A stretch of DNA of 49,105 bases from the NCBI GenBank assembly GCA_022360105.1, contig JAKSDL010000031.1:1-49105 (forward strand). The letters run 5' to 3'. A program made the position numbers and the translations under genes. The notes under the pieces are model-generated. The model saw only the letters and a list, made by a program, of their open reading frames with translations. It was not told the origin of the DNA and did not search any database. Source of the DNA: Pseudomonadota bacterium. Its GTDB lineage: Bacteria > SAR324 > XYD2-FULL-50-16 > JAHJRI01. This document shows, one piece after another, positions 1-8,165 of this stretch (position 1 is the stretch's first letter; each line of letters starts with the position of its first letter).

Positions 1-1106
1 ATGGTAAACTGGAAATAGAAAACCGAAAACAAAACGCATCAGGCATTTATGCGGTGTTACTGGAGATGACCGAATCCCTGAGGTTAGCTGTGGAATCTAT
101 TCAAGTGACCATGGATAGTCTGGCTGAAGGAAATCTCACTGTGCAAATGGATAAAGTCTCACTCAAAGGGAAGCTGGCGTTAATAACCACCAGCATTAAT
201 GAATCAGTCAATTTGCTGAATGATGCCATCAGCCAGGTCTCTGCTGTTTCAGGACAGGTCGCGGCGGGGGCCGAACAATTACAAAGCTCATCCCAGGCAT
301 TGGCCAGTGGGACCACAGAGCAGGCGGCCAGTCTGGAAGAGATTGGCTCAACCATGCAGGAGATAGGCGTTCGAGCCAAGACCAACAATCAAAATGCAAA
401 CCAGGCTTCCAAACTTTCCAGGGAAACGCTTCAGGTGGTCGACCAGGGGAATCTTCAGATGTCCGACATGTTGGACTCCATTGCCAAAATAAATAGATCC
501 AGTACGGATATCTCTAAAATTATTAAAGTAATTGATGAAATTGCTTTTCAAACCAATCTACTGGCATTGAATGCTGCAGTTGAAGCAGCCAGAGCCGGTA
601 AATACGGGAAAGGGTTTGCTGTTGTTGCCGAGGAGGTTAGAAATCTCGCAGGAAGAAGTGCAGCAGCGGCAAAGGATACATCCCAACTGATCGAAAATTC
701 TATCAAAGAAGTTGAACATGGGGTTGAAACCGCCAATAAAACAGCAGAGTTTCTTGAGCAGATCAGCCTGGGTATTAATAAATTTAACAGCCTGGTCATT
801 GAAATTACAGAAGCATCTGATGAACAGCGCAGCAGTTCCGGGGAGATGAACGTAGCCATTACCCAGGTTAACAATGTGGTTCAGGAGAACTCTTCCATCT
901 CGGAAGAAACGGCTTCAAGCTCTGAGGAATTAAGCTCTCAAGCGGAATTGTTAAAACAACTGGTGGGGCAGTTTAAACTGACATCGGGCGTCGATATTGA
1001 GTCCTATCCAGAAATTGAACAAACAGCAGCGGATACCGGGTTTGAAAACATCATTGAATGGGACGAACCAAGGGGCTTGCCATACGACAAAGATCACAAA
1101 AGCTAA
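1..1106 (+). CDS. Methyl-accepting chemotaxis protein, C-terminal part (5' end outside window)
   Basis: This is the cytoplasmic signalling half of a chemoreceptor that controls the CheA/CheW kinase. The frame is open to the first bases of the window, so the GTG at 54 is probably internal and the sensor and membrane parts lie upstream. What is visible is a HAMP-like linker (EGNLTVQMDK) followed by a long coiled-coil methylation helix bundle with the highly conserved hairpin tip [20 protein letters not shown] and [10 protein letters not shown]. The Glu/Gln/Ala/Ser-rich methylation helices follow (SISEETASSSEELSSQAE). The C-terminus is an acidic tail of about 40 residues. It lacks the LDDxEFG ending seen in the two other receptors of this window. 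The gene ends about 180 bp before a convergent small gene. Sensory input cannot be known from this fragment. Confidence 0.93.
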   Translation, partial: GKLEIENRKQNASGIYAVLLEMTESLRLAVESIQVTMDSLAEGNLTVQMDKVSLKGKLALITTSINESVNLLNDAISQVSAVSGQVAAGAEQLQSSSQALASGTTEQAASLEEIGSTMQEIGVRAKTNNQNANQASKLSRETLQVVDQGNLQMSDMLDSIAKINRSSTDISKIIKVIDEIAFQTNLLALNAAVEAARAGKYGKGFAVVAEEVRNLAGRSAAAAKDTSQLIENSIKEVEHGVETANKTAEFLEQISLGINKFNSLVIEITEASDEQRSSSGEMNVAITQVNNVVQENSSISEETASSSEELSSQAELLKQLVGQFKLTSGVDIESYPEIEQTAADTGFENIIEWDEPRGLPYDKDHKS

Positions 1107-1205
1107 AATTCCAATGCATTTGGTTGATACCCATTTGTTTATTGCGGTGAAAAGACGAGCAACTACCTGGGTTTCTCTTGCTTCCAGCGCAAATTCTTAC
1201 AGATT

Positions 1206-1239
1206 AAAAAAACCTCAACAACCTAATTGGTTGTTGAGG
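1206..1239 (-). terminator. Rho-independent terminator of the exopolysaccharide locus
   Basis: A perfect 11-bp stem, CCTCAACAACC / GGTTGTTGAGG with loop TAATT, lies at 1213-1239. Read on the minus strand it is followed directly by seven T residues (complement of 1206-1212). It sits 48 bp past the stop of the last minus-strand gene (1287-1790) and closes the large minus-strand locus. The plus strand has no T-tract after the stem, so it should not stop the receptor transcript efficiently. Confidence 0.85.
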
Positions 1240-1286
1240 TAAAACCTGCAGGTCGTTTTACTTACGCTTGCCAGCTACTTGAGGAG

Positions 1287-1790
1287 TTAACTTCTTCCGG
1301 AGGGACTGATTGGATCTTTGGGGTTTCTGCCACCGGGTTTTCCTGTGACAACACTTGGTGGTTGTGGCTGGGGTATTAATCCTTCCCCGAAACCGAGGCC
1401 CTGATTTTCTGCTGCAGGGCGCTGGTTTGCATCTGCAGATTTCATATTGCTTCCACGGTCGAGACCTGCATCGATAATTCCGGCACTGATTCCTGCACCA
1501 CTTGCGGCATTGATAATATCCGGTTGTGGAACTCCATAGCTGACCAAAACAGCTATGACATTGACAGGGTTTTGATTCTGAGTATTTGCCAAGGCGGTAT
1601 CCGCAATCTGCTCCATCGATAAGACTCCACTTTTCAGGGCTTTATCCAAAGCTTCCTCGAAGCCGAGCTTTTCAATAGCTGATTTGAAGTTTGCTTCAGT
1701 TGAAATCGACTCCTGTGCCATTGCCGTTAAGCCGGAAAACAGCATCACGAGCAGAATCGTTATGACTGGGATTTTGAAAACGTTTGTCAT
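1287..1790 (-). CDS. Small secreted protein of unknown function at the end of the EPS locus
   Basis: I do not recognise a named family. The 167-residue product begins with a typical signal peptide (Lys near the N-terminus, hydrophobic core VITILLVMLFSGL, cleavage probably after TAMA before QESI). The mature part has a helical, Ala/Ile/Gly-rich middle (VPQPDIINAASGAGISAGII), with a repeated pattern in which short hydrophobic helices follow Gly-Val/Ala turns. It ends in a low-complexity Pro/Gly/Asn/Ser tail. The start is firm: AGGAGG lies 4 nt before the ATG. It is the last gene of the minus-strand exopolysaccharide block, 114 bp after the phosphoglycosyltransferase gene and before a strong terminator. 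Small secreted proteins of this build are common near EPS loci; a matrix or envelope role is inference. Confidence 0.75.
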   Translation of the reverse strand: MTNVFKIPVITILLVMLFSGLTAMAQESISTEANFKSAIEKLGFEEALDKALKSGVLSMEQIADTALANTQNQNPVNVIAVLVSYGVPQPDIINAASGAGISAGIIDAGLDRGSNMKSADANQRPAAENQGLGFGEGLIPQPQPPSVVTGKPGGRNPKDPISPSGRS

Positions 1791-1904
1791 TTATCCTCCT
1801 TACTAATTAATGAAAAAGACTTCAAAAGGATTTGAAGCCAGTGAGATCCGATATGAAACAATTTCAATCAGATACTTTTGAAAGTTGTAGCAATTTCAAG
1901 CATT

Positions 1905-3338
1905 CTATTTGCCGGTTCCAAACAACACCGCCGGGATGGTGTAAAACAGCAGCTTAAAATCGAGCCATAGGGACCAGCGATCTATATATTCAAGGTCCAT
2001 GTTCATCCAGGATTTAAATTCGACGTTATTTCTGCCGCTGACTTGCCAGATACAGGTTAACCCCGGTTTTACAGATAAACGGCGACGTTGCCATGGTTTG
2101 TACTGTTCCACTTCGTCAGGTATTGGTGGTCTTGGACCAACCAGACTCATTTCGCCTCTTAGGATGTTGATTAGCTGTGGAAGTTCATCCAGACTGGTTT
2201 TTCTTAAAATTCTTCCTATGAAGGTAATACGCGGATCATTCTTCATTTTAAAAACCGGACCATCGACCTCATTGTGCTGCATTAGTTTATTTTTAATCTT
2301 CTCAGCGTCGGCTACCATAGTCCTGAATTTGATCATGGGGAACTTCCGACCGTATTTTCCGCAACGTGTCTGACAGAAAAATACCGGGCCTTTTGATGTC
2401 AGCTTAATTGCAATACTAATCACACAGAACAGGGGGAGCAGGGCAAGTGCTGTCAAACCGGCTACTGAATAATCAAGCAAAAGCTTTATAAACAAAGCTC
2501 CTTCCTGATGGGTCTGACTGGAAAGCAGCACGGTTTTCACCCCTTCGATGTTTTGAAAAGAGACCTGGGCCTTTTCCGGTTCATGCATGATCTTGTGCAG
2601 CTGCCAGTCGGGTAAGAGTCTAATATTAATTCCGACTTCTTCTGCAAAAGCGATGTAGTCTTTTACATTTTTTATCAAAGCGAGCGGCAGGGCAAAAACA
2701 ATCTCGTCGATGGGATGGTCTTCCAGAATTCGGTGGAAATTCTGCATGGTTCCTATGATGCAGACATCGTCGGCAACTCTTTTACCGACTTGCTCATCGC
2801 TGAGATCAAGGCATCCAATCACGTGATAGGAAGATCTGTTTTTGCGTTTGATATTGCGAATTAATTCTTTGGCCCTTTCACGACTGCCAATAATTAATAT
2901 GTTTTTATGGTGATAGCTGCGTTTGTGATGCAATGAAACGAAACTGTAGATTAATATCTTACTAATCAGGAGAGAGGTGAAACTGTAAACTAAAAACAAG
3001 GTAAACATAATCCTGCTGATCTCCGATGCCTTCATGATATAGAGTAATAGCAGAGTAAAGAGAAAGGTGCAGGTTATCCCCTTGATCAATCGTTTTAAAA
3101 TATCAGAAAACGGTACCTTTAAATAGGAACGATAAAATCCATAAAAGTTAAAGCTCAGATAGCCTGTCATCAGGATTAACAGTAAAACGACATAATAGTT
3201 TGGTATTGTTGAGATCCCGGCATATGGGGCAGGTAAAAGGTACTTTTTGGTAAAATAGGCAGCGATAAACGAACCCATTAGCAAACCCATATCCAGACAA
3301 AGATGGATACCTGCTAGAATCTGGCTTTTTTTCAACAT
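1905..3338 (-). CDS. Undecaprenyl-phosphate sugar phosphotransferase (WbaP/WcaJ-type)
   Basis: This is the initiating enzyme of polymer synthesis. It transfers a sugar-1-phosphate from a nucleotide sugar to undecaprenyl phosphate on the inner membrane. The 477-residue product has the usual large polyisoprenyl-phosphate hexose-1-phosphate transferase build: about four N-terminal membrane helices (residues 8-130), a Rossmann-like middle domain (IIGSRERAKELI, about 150-270), a further hydrophobic helix near 285-305, and the C-terminal catalytic domain. Catalytic-domain motifs include FPMIKFRTM, SLDELPQLINILRGEMSLVG followed by PRPP, and KPGLTCIWQVSGRN. The closing sequence resembles W..YIDRWSLWLDFKLL of the family. 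Which sugar it uses cannot be read. A 400-bp gap separates it from the upstream peptidase gene, so it may have its own promoter. Confidence 0.95.
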   Translation of the reverse strand: MLKKSQILAGIHLCLDMGLLMGSFIAAYFTKKYLLPAPYAGISTIPNYYVVLLLILMTGYLSFNFYGFYRSYLKVPFSDILKRLIKGITCTFLFTLLLLYIMKASEISRIMFTLFLVYSFTSLLISKILIYSFVSLHHKRSYHHKNILIIGSRERAKELIRNIKRKNRSSYHVIGCLDLSDEQVGKRVADDVCIIGTMQNFHRILEDHPIDEIVFALPLALIKNVKDYIAFAEEVGINIRLLPDWQLHKIMHEPEKAQVSFQNIEGVKTVLLSSQTHQEGALFIKLLLDYSVAGLTALALLPLFCVISIAIKLTSKGPVFFCQTRCGKYGRKFPMIKFRTMVADAEKIKNKLMQHNEVDGPVFKMKNDPRITFIGRILRKTSLDELPQLINILRGEMSLVGPRPPIPDEVEQYKPWQRRRLSVKPGLTCIWQVSGRNNVEFKSWMNMDLEYIDRWSLWLDFKLLFYTIPAVLFGTGK

Positions 3339-3740
3339 CGGTCTAACTTTTATCTAAGCTGTTTACCAGCTGGTTCTAATTAGATTTTGCTTGTAACTTT
3401 CAAAAAATCTAACAAAATTGATACACCGTTCCAATCAAAAGTCGCTTAACTTACCGTCTGTTCGCTAATTTCATCGTAAAAGACAGTTAAAAGATAAAAT
3501 AGTTTATTATATCAGTTAATTATATACTTAATATTAACCTTATGCTAACAGTGATTTGTCGTTAAAATATTTTCAGTGTTGACGGGAAAAAATTTCAGCG
3601 TTGATTTCATCAAAGGATTTCTGATTACAGGCGAAATCACCTGTTGAAAGCATCATTGCCTTAGAGGCGAAGCGAGCCTGTATTCAAAAGGCAATAAGGA
3701 AACACGTGAACCTAAGGATTCGGACCGTCTGGACTTTGAA
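3339..3740. other. Intergenic, AT-rich, with two small hairpins
   Basis: No convincing gene. Two inverted repeats are present: TTGCCTT/AAGGCAA at 3656-3694, enclosing GGCGAAGCGAGCC, and ACAGG/CCTGT at 3627-3644. Neither is followed by a T-tract on the minus strand, so they look more like leader RNA structure or mRNA-end stabilisers than terminators. The 3480-3570 stretch is very AT-rich and is the likely place for a promoter of the phosphotransferase gene, but I could not pick out a convincing -35/-10 pair. Confidence 0.45.
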
Positions 3741-4277
3741 TTAATCGGTGATATTAGCGGCGGCAAATTGAGCCAGCAATTCATGCATTTTAGGAGGGGG
3801 AGAGATATCGAAATAGTTTTCGACAATGACATGTCCAAATTCATGGGCCAGAACACGCAGATTAATATCATCAACGGAAAGATAAACAGTATTTTTTTTG
3901 GGGCTGAAAAAGGCGATGTAAGAGGCGTTCCTGTGATAAACATTTTGATGAATTTTCCGAATATCCTCATCATCAGGCAGCAAAACAATGTTAAATGAAA
4001 CATTCCTGGGAAACATATCCAAGACGACCTCGACCTTTTCCAGCACGACATCAATTTTGTTTTTAACTTCGTCAGTCAGGGTGTAATTGGCCCTGCGTTT
4101 TACATACTGGTAAAGCTTATACCCGATTCTGAGATTATCGTTGAATTCTCTCAGCAGGTCCTGATTTTCATACGTTACCAGGGCATATCTGGTTTTAAGT
4201 TCACCTGCCTGGCAGCTCTTTGGCGCTGCGTAGTATAAAACCAGAAAACCGCATATAAATAAAGCAAATCTAATCAT
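3741..4277 (-). CDS. Secreted HExxH metallopeptidase-like protein
   Basis: A 178-residue protein with a signal peptide (MIRFALFICGFLVLYYAAP, cleavage near CQA-GE) and a zinc-peptidase signature near the C-terminus. The signature is RVLAHEFGHVIVENYF followed 16 residues later by a Glu in MHELLAQFAA. HExxH plus a downstream Glu is the gluzincin-like (peptidase MA) arrangement, so a periplasmic zinc peptidase is likely; its substrate is unknown. It is short for a peptidase and ends soon after the third ligand. The start overlaps the stop of the preceding HAMP gene by 4 nt (ATGA), which implies translational coupling. Its place in the exopolysaccharide locus suggests a role in processing or surveillance of the envelope assembly machine (inference). 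A competing 133-codon frame over the same DNA lacks any protein features. Confidence 0.78.
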   Translation of the reverse strand: MIRFALFICGFLVLYYAAPKSCQAGELKTRYALVTYENQDLLREFNDNLRIGYKLYQYVKRRANYTLTDEVKNKIDVVLEKVEVVLDMFPRNVSFNIVLLPDDEDIRKIHQNVYHRNASYIAFFSPKKNTVYLSVDDINLRVLAHEFGHVIVENYFDISPPPKMHELLAQFAAANITD

Positions 4278-4891
4278 TTTGCTTTTTTATCCAGGGTTGA
4301 AAAAGCAGAGAGGATATCTTTCAATTCAGCATTTAGTCTTTCGATCTCATCAAAACCATTATCACTGGTTGCGGTTGAGGCCTTCATTGTTGAGTTTTTT
4401 TTAAGTACCATGATTTCTTGTTCAATTTTTTGGGAGGCAGTTCTCATGGAACTAATTTTTTCTGAGAGAATCCCATTGAAGTGATTTATCTTGCTGCTCA
4501 GTTGTTTCCCTTCGTCTTTTTCCCTCAAGGCCAGCTTATCTGTCAGATCACCGGTTATCATGCTGTCCAGGCATTTTTCAAAACGAAAAAGCGGTCCCGC
4601 AATACGATGCGTCAGAAGAATGGAAACGCCAATCAATACAATACCACCCAGCACGATAAAGATCCAGTTTCCATAAATCATCTGTTTCCAGAGAATCAAG
4701 GGAGTGGTTCCCAATTTGAGTTGATAACCTTCGTAAACTATGGTTTGTGTGTTGTAAGTCATCAATGCCAGAAAGACAGTAAATGCCAGGGCACTTAGGA
4801 TGAAAATCACAAAGGTCTTAAAGATAAACTTCCCCTGTAATTCCTGATTTAGCAGCAAGTTCCTTTTTTTTCGCTGGTGGGTTTCGCTCAT
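4274..4891 (-). CDS. Two-helix membrane protein with HAMP domain and no output domain
   Basis: About 205 residues. A basic N-terminus (QRKKRN) precedes a first membrane helix (FVIFILSALAFTVFLALM), a short external loop of about 40 residues and a second helix (WIFIVLGGIVLIGVSILL). A HAMP-like segment follows (HRIAGPLFRFEKCLDSM, ITGDLTDKLALREKDEGKQL), then about 90 residues of predicted coiled coil. There is no kinase, methyl-accepting or cyclase domain after HAMP, so the output is unclear; it may be a scaffold or a partner-dependent sensor. An ATG at 4945 would overlap the upstream gene by 23 bp. I prefer the ATG at 4891 because AAAGGA lies 4 nt upstream of it. The next gene overlaps by 4 nt. 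The association with an EpsD-like protein and a secreted peptidase suggests one functional module. Confidence 0.72.
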   Translation of the reverse strand: MSETHQRKKRNLLLNQELQGKFIFKTFVIFILSALAFTVFLALMTYNTQTIVYEGYQLKLGTTPLILWKQMIYGNWIFIVLGGIVLIGVSILLTHRIAGPLFRFEKCLDSMITGDLTDKLALREKDEGKQLSSKINHFNGILSEKISSMRTASQKIEQEIMVLKKNSTMKASTATSDNGFDEIERLNAELKDILSAFSTLDKKAK

Positions 4892-4922
4892 GGTATCCTT
4901 TAGCTGATTAGTTCTCCTGGTT

Positions 4923-5711
4923 TTAGAAGGGGGATTCATTTGCATCTATCATCAGGCTTATATCTGCCGAATTTTTAAGATTTTCTGCCCAGTCATTCAA
5001 AGCATTTTGTTTTTCTACGTCTCTTAAGATGGTTTTTATCTTATCTTTGTTCATAGAACCCGGATTTAGTTCTTTGCCGCTGGGTTTAACCAGGTTTAGT
5101 CGGACAATAAGGTATTGACTTGCAAACAACTCTGTCTTGATGAGAGTAGGAGCAGACAATTCTCCCTCATTCAGCTGGGCAAGAATATTTCTGAGTTCGA
5201 TGGAAAGGTCCCTGAAATCATTTTGACGGGTTGTCCCCTTACCAAGAAGGGAAATATCGATTTCCCGTTCTTCGATTTTAGGTGATTCCAGTGTCCACAG
5301 GGTGAAATCAATCGACTTGTCAAGTAACTGCACGTATCTTTCAACAACCGATTCACTTACCTCTATGTTCAGGGAATCCATTTTTCTATCCATCAAAATC
5401 CTGATAAGCGATTGCTCATAAAAATTCTGAATGGCTTGTCGAAACTTGTCTTCCTGATCGATTTTTTGTTTTTTTGCTTCTTGAATGAAGAGTTCCCTGC
5501 TGATCAGGGATTGGATGAATTCGTTGTGGTCTTGCAAATGACTGGAACGAAATGAGTACCTTTGCATCAGTTCATCCTTACAAATCACCCGATCATTAAT
5601 TTTTATCGCCACTGTTTCTTTCTCAACCTGATCATCGGAAAAACCGATGATGTATACTACAGCTCCGCTAATTACAACAAAAAGGGAAAATATTAGGAGT
5701 ATGTACTTCAT
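4923..5711 (-). CDS. SurA/EpsD-like periplasmic chaperone (PPIase-family N-domain)
   Basis: A 262-residue protein anchored by one N-terminal hydrophobic helix (ILLIFSLFVVISGAVVYIIG) with the rest periplasmic. After the helix comes the pattern typical of SurA/PrsA/EpsD proteins: a small beta start (IKINDRVICKDELMQRY) and helices around FIQSLISRELFIQEAKKQKI. The C-terminal part is rich in charged helices and ends NALNDWAENLKNSADISL, as in SurA-like chaperones. No canonical parvulin active-site domain is obvious, so prolyl isomerase activity is doubtful. EpsD-family proteins are known in exopolysaccharide loci. The ATG overlaps the stop of the upstream small gene in an ATGA, so the two are probably translated together. 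It may chaperone the outer-membrane export components. Confidence 0.7.
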   Translation of the reverse strand: MKYILLIFSLFVVISGAVVYIIGFSDDQVEKETVAIKINDRVICKDELMQRYSFRSSHLQDHNEFIQSLISRELFIQEAKKQKIDQEDKFRQAIQNFYEQSLIRILMDRKMDSLNIEVSESVVERYVQLLDKSIDFTLWTLESPKIEEREIDISLLGKGTTRQNDFRDLSIELRNILAQLNEGELSAPTLIKTELFASQYLIVRLNLVKPSGKELNPGSMNKDKIKTILRDVEKQNALNDWAENLKNSADISLMIDANESPF

Positions 5712-5968
5712 GTTAAATGCTGAATTGATAGAATTAGAGTTTCATTTCTGATGATTGAAGTGATCTGCAAACCAACTACGGAATTAGTTTTATATAGGTC
5801 CATGGTAGATCTGATCGATTTGCTTACTGCTTTGCGTATTAAAGCTGTTTCTTTGGTGTTCTTAACCCTGACGATTTTAGACAGGATTTCCGTTAAGAAA
5901 TCCACCATGGCGATATTGTTTTCAGTCCTGCGTAGTTGTATAAATCTCCCGGGACCACAATTAAACAT
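5708..5968 (-). CDS. Small protein of unknown function, coupled to the EpsD-like gene
   Basis: Up to 86 residues; I recognise no family. It is predicted soluble, with a basic helical first half (EILSKIVRVKNTKETALIRK) and a hydrophobic beta-like end (VVGLQITSIIRNETLILSI). The reason to believe in it is the ATGA overlap with the following gene and the absence of any other use of this DNA. The start is uncertain. The ATG at 5968 has only a weak GTGAAG upstream, and an internal ATG at 5908 (MVDFLTEIL) would give 66 residues and a more natural N-terminus. About 190 bp of AT-rich DNA without a gene separates it from the Alg13-like gene. Confidence 0.5.
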   Translation of the reverse strand: MFNCGPGRFIQLRRTENNIAMVDFLTEILSKIVRVKNTKETALIRKAVSKSIRSTMDLYKTNSVVGLQITSIIRNETLILSIQHLT

Positions 5969-6161
5969 CCGGGCTTCACTTCAATTACCAAACTTTAGGA
6001 TTCAGACCAACGCAAAGTCGCTTAAAGAAATGTGGTTGTCGTGAAAAACGTTGAAAGGAAATATACGACAAGAAAGTAGATATAAAAATCAAATAATTAG
6101 TACAATAGCACCAAGGTATTAATATATGGAAATGTCGTGAAAAATAGAGCGGCGAAAGTAG

Positions 6162-6635
6162 CTATTTACTTACTTGATCGTTTATGAAGTTTATTAATGG
6201 GTTGTCAGCATGTTTACCGATGGTCTTTAAACATTTCAAATCTGATAAATGGTCCAGTTTGTCACCAAGATCACGTTCACTAAAAATGGGATAAATATAC
6301 CCCCTTTCTGAGAAAGCTTTAGTAGTGTCCATTTGGTGATCATTTCGGTGCTCTCTATACTCAGCCAGCCTTGGAAGAGTCAGTATTTTTTTTTGATGAT
6401 ACAAACAGGATATTATCGTCCCCATCCCTGCATGGCTGATAATGACAGCCGCTCTATTAAATATTTCCAGAAAGTTTTCCTCGGTTAAGAATTTTTCAAA
6501 AGGAATGTTTTTGGGGAGGTATTTGGCGTCTGCGATTTGAGCAAAACATTCGTATTTTGCCATATGCGGCCATTTGTCTAAATACTCAATTAGCCTGTCA
6601 AAAGGAGCTTGTGTTCCGACTGTAATGAATATCAT
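6162..6635 (-). CDS. Alg13/PssE-like glycosyltransferase catalytic subunit
   Basis: A 157-residue GT28 C-terminal-domain protein. It starts MIFITVGTQAPFDRLIEYLD, the hallmark of the Alg13/PssE/CpsG family, and carries the nucleotide-sugar-binding segment IISHAGMGTIISCL with KKILTLPRLAEYREHRNDHQ after it. Such proteins work only with a membrane-anchored Alg14-like partner, which is the gene immediately upstream, overlapping by 4 nt. The pair probably adds the second sugar to the lipid-linked primer made by the phosphotransferase of this locus. The gene lies at the end of the AT-rich glycosyltransferase block. Confidence 0.92.
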   Translation of the reverse strand: MIFITVGTQAPFDRLIEYLDKWPHMAKYECFAQIADAKYLPKNIPFEKFLTEENFLEIFNRAAVIISHAGMGTIISCLYHQKKILTLPRLAEYREHRNDHQMDTTKAFSERGYIYPIFSERDLGDKLDHLSDLKCLKTIGKHADNPLINFINDQVSK

Positions 6636-7084
6636 AAAACCGAACCTTTAAATAGGGTAATATCATCAGTTAGATGTTTCCACTGGGTTAAATGAATATC
6701 TGAAATTCTTTTAACCAACTTTCCACTCATTGAGATGTCTCTATAATTTGCAATGCTGTCTAGCCAGATAGTTTTTGCACCAATCATTTTACCGAATACG
6801 ATTGCCCATACCCCTATGGAAGCCCCTGTGGTGAGAATAAATCGAGGTCGATGTATAATGACAAGGTAAAATACTTGGATGAGTTGTTTTAGCATTTTAA
6901 ACTTACTCCATCTGGATGCATCGCAAACTGAAAGGTACTCAAGGCTTTGACAATCTAAGACTGGTTTTTCATCAAATGTAGAAATCAGGACCAATTCTTT
7001 TTCAGTAAACGCCGGCAGTAAACGTATTAGTTGAACCCAGTGCCCGCCTTGCGAAGCTACTAGCATTATCTTTCCGTCTTTCAT
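6632..7084 (-). CDS. Alg14/PssD-like glycosyltransferase anchor subunit
   Basis: A 150-residue protein of the Alg14 family, which docks the Alg13-type catalytic subunit to the membrane and forms the acceptor side of the active site. Characteristic segments are IMLVASQGGHWVQLIRLLPA near the N-terminus, the hydrophobic stretch LIQVFYLVIIHRPRFILTTG, and the segment IGAKTIWLDSIAN. The start follows the GT4 stop by one base with AGGG just upstream, and its stop overlaps the Alg13-like start. Split Alg13/Alg14 pairs are common in bacterial capsule and EPS loci (pssD/pssE, cpsF/cpsG, epsE-type names). Confidence 0.92.
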   Translation of the reverse strand: MKDGKIMLVASQGGHWVQLIRLLPAFTEKELVLISTFDEKPVLDCQSLEYLSVCDASRWSKFKMLKQLIQVFYLVIIHRPRFILTTGASIGVWAIVFGKMIGAKTIWLDSIANYRDISMSGKLVKRISDIHLTQWKHLTDDITLFKGSVL

Positions 7085-7085
7085 A

Positions 7086-8165
7086 TTACCCTGCTAAACA
7101 CTGTTCATATATTTTTTTTAGCTCGACCATAACATTTTCGGCATAATATGCTTTGACAACTTTCAAGCTCCTGTTTCCAAATTCATTTATATAATGAGGA
7201 TTTTCTATAAAGAAACTTAAACTTTCTTTTATTGCGTTATAGTCACCTGGTAATATAAGACATCCATTGTACTTATCCTTTACAGTCTCGGCTATCCCCC
7301 CAATATCAGTGGATATTATAGGCTTACCGTAACTCATCGCCTCTAAAATTGCGATTGGTAGTCCCTCATTGTATGATGGTAGAATAAATACATCGCTTGT
7401 AAGCAGTGCTTCCTGTTTGGACTCATCACTGACCCAACCTAAAAAAGTGACAAAACTGTTCAATTCATTTTGGTTAATAAAGTCAATTAATCTCTTAACT
7501 TCGCCATTGCCGCCGATTAACAAGTGAAGATTATCTTTGAACAATTCTTTGTTATCTGCAATTACTTTAAGTAGATCAAAGATTCCTTTTCGATCCCCGA
7601 TTTCACCTAGGAATAGATATTTTACCGGAAAATTTAAGCTCACGGGGGCAATTGTAATAGAAGGTGGATGAACAATGTTGTTTAAAACGGCTAGTTTTTT
7701 ATGATCAACACCAATGGCAATAAAATAGTCTTTCCATGAATTTGATAGCACTAGTACCAAATCACAGAGGTTCAGGATTTTTCTTATCAGTCCCTTCCAA
7801 TTGCTTTGGGAATAAAAAACCTTAAACTGCGATGCATGGATATGCATTAGTATCTTTTTATTAAATATTCGCCCCAATAGAACAAACAAACTTTTACGGT
7901 AAAATGATGCGTGGGCTGCGGTATGAATGTGTAGAATACTTATCGAACGATTGAAACAAAGTTGCCAAATGACTTGAACCAATGCACAAGTAAGATAAAC
8001 AAGCTTTGTTAGTTTATTTCCAGTTTTCCAACTTGATACATAGGAATATTTGTGAAAACTCTTACTGTAGGAATCTGCGACAGAAGCCATACCACCGGGG
8101 GCATTGTTTTTATAGTAAACTCCAACGCTAAGTACCCTACTTGATAGCTTTACATCCATCATCAT
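7086..8165 (-). CDS. Glycosyltransferase family 4 (GT-B fold)
   Basis: A 359-residue GT-B glycosyltransferase that adds one sugar of the repeat unit at the cytoplasmic face. The N-terminal half carries GGMASVADSY and a hydrophobic strand ILMHIHASQFK. The C-terminal half has the GT4 signature: KYLFLGEIGDRKGIFDLL, then VTFLGWVSDESKQEALL, and the donor-binding EX7E-type segment FILPSYNEGLPIAILEAMSY followed by GKPIISTDIGG. The start is one of three successive ATG codons preceded by GGTGAAG and overlapping the upstream stop by 4 nt. Donor and acceptor sugars are not predictable from sequence. Neighbours on both sides are also polymer genes. Confidence 0.93.
   Translation of the reverse strand: MMMDVKLSSRVLSVGVYYKNNAPGGMASVADSYSKSFHKYSYVSSWKTGNKLTKLVYLTCALVQVIWQLCFNRSISILHIHTAAHASFYRKSLFVLLGRIFNKKILMHIHASQFKVFYSQSNWKGLIRKILNLCDLVLVLSNSWKDYFIAIGVDHKKLAVLNNIVHPPSITIAPVSLNFPVKYLFLGEIGDRKGIFDLLKVIADNKELFKDNLHLLIGGNGEVKRLIDFINQNELNSFVTFLGWVSDESKQEALLTSDVFILPSYNEGLPIAILEAMSYGKPIISTDIGGIAETVKDKYNGCLILPGDYNAIKESLSFFIENPHYINEFGNRSLKVVKAYYAENVMVELKKIYEQCLAG

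Noticed and set aside
3653..4054. 133-codon minus-strand frame overlapping the secreted peptidase
   Set aside because: It is out of frame with the HExxH gene, has Cys/Met-rich sequence with no family features and is not coupled to any neighbour.
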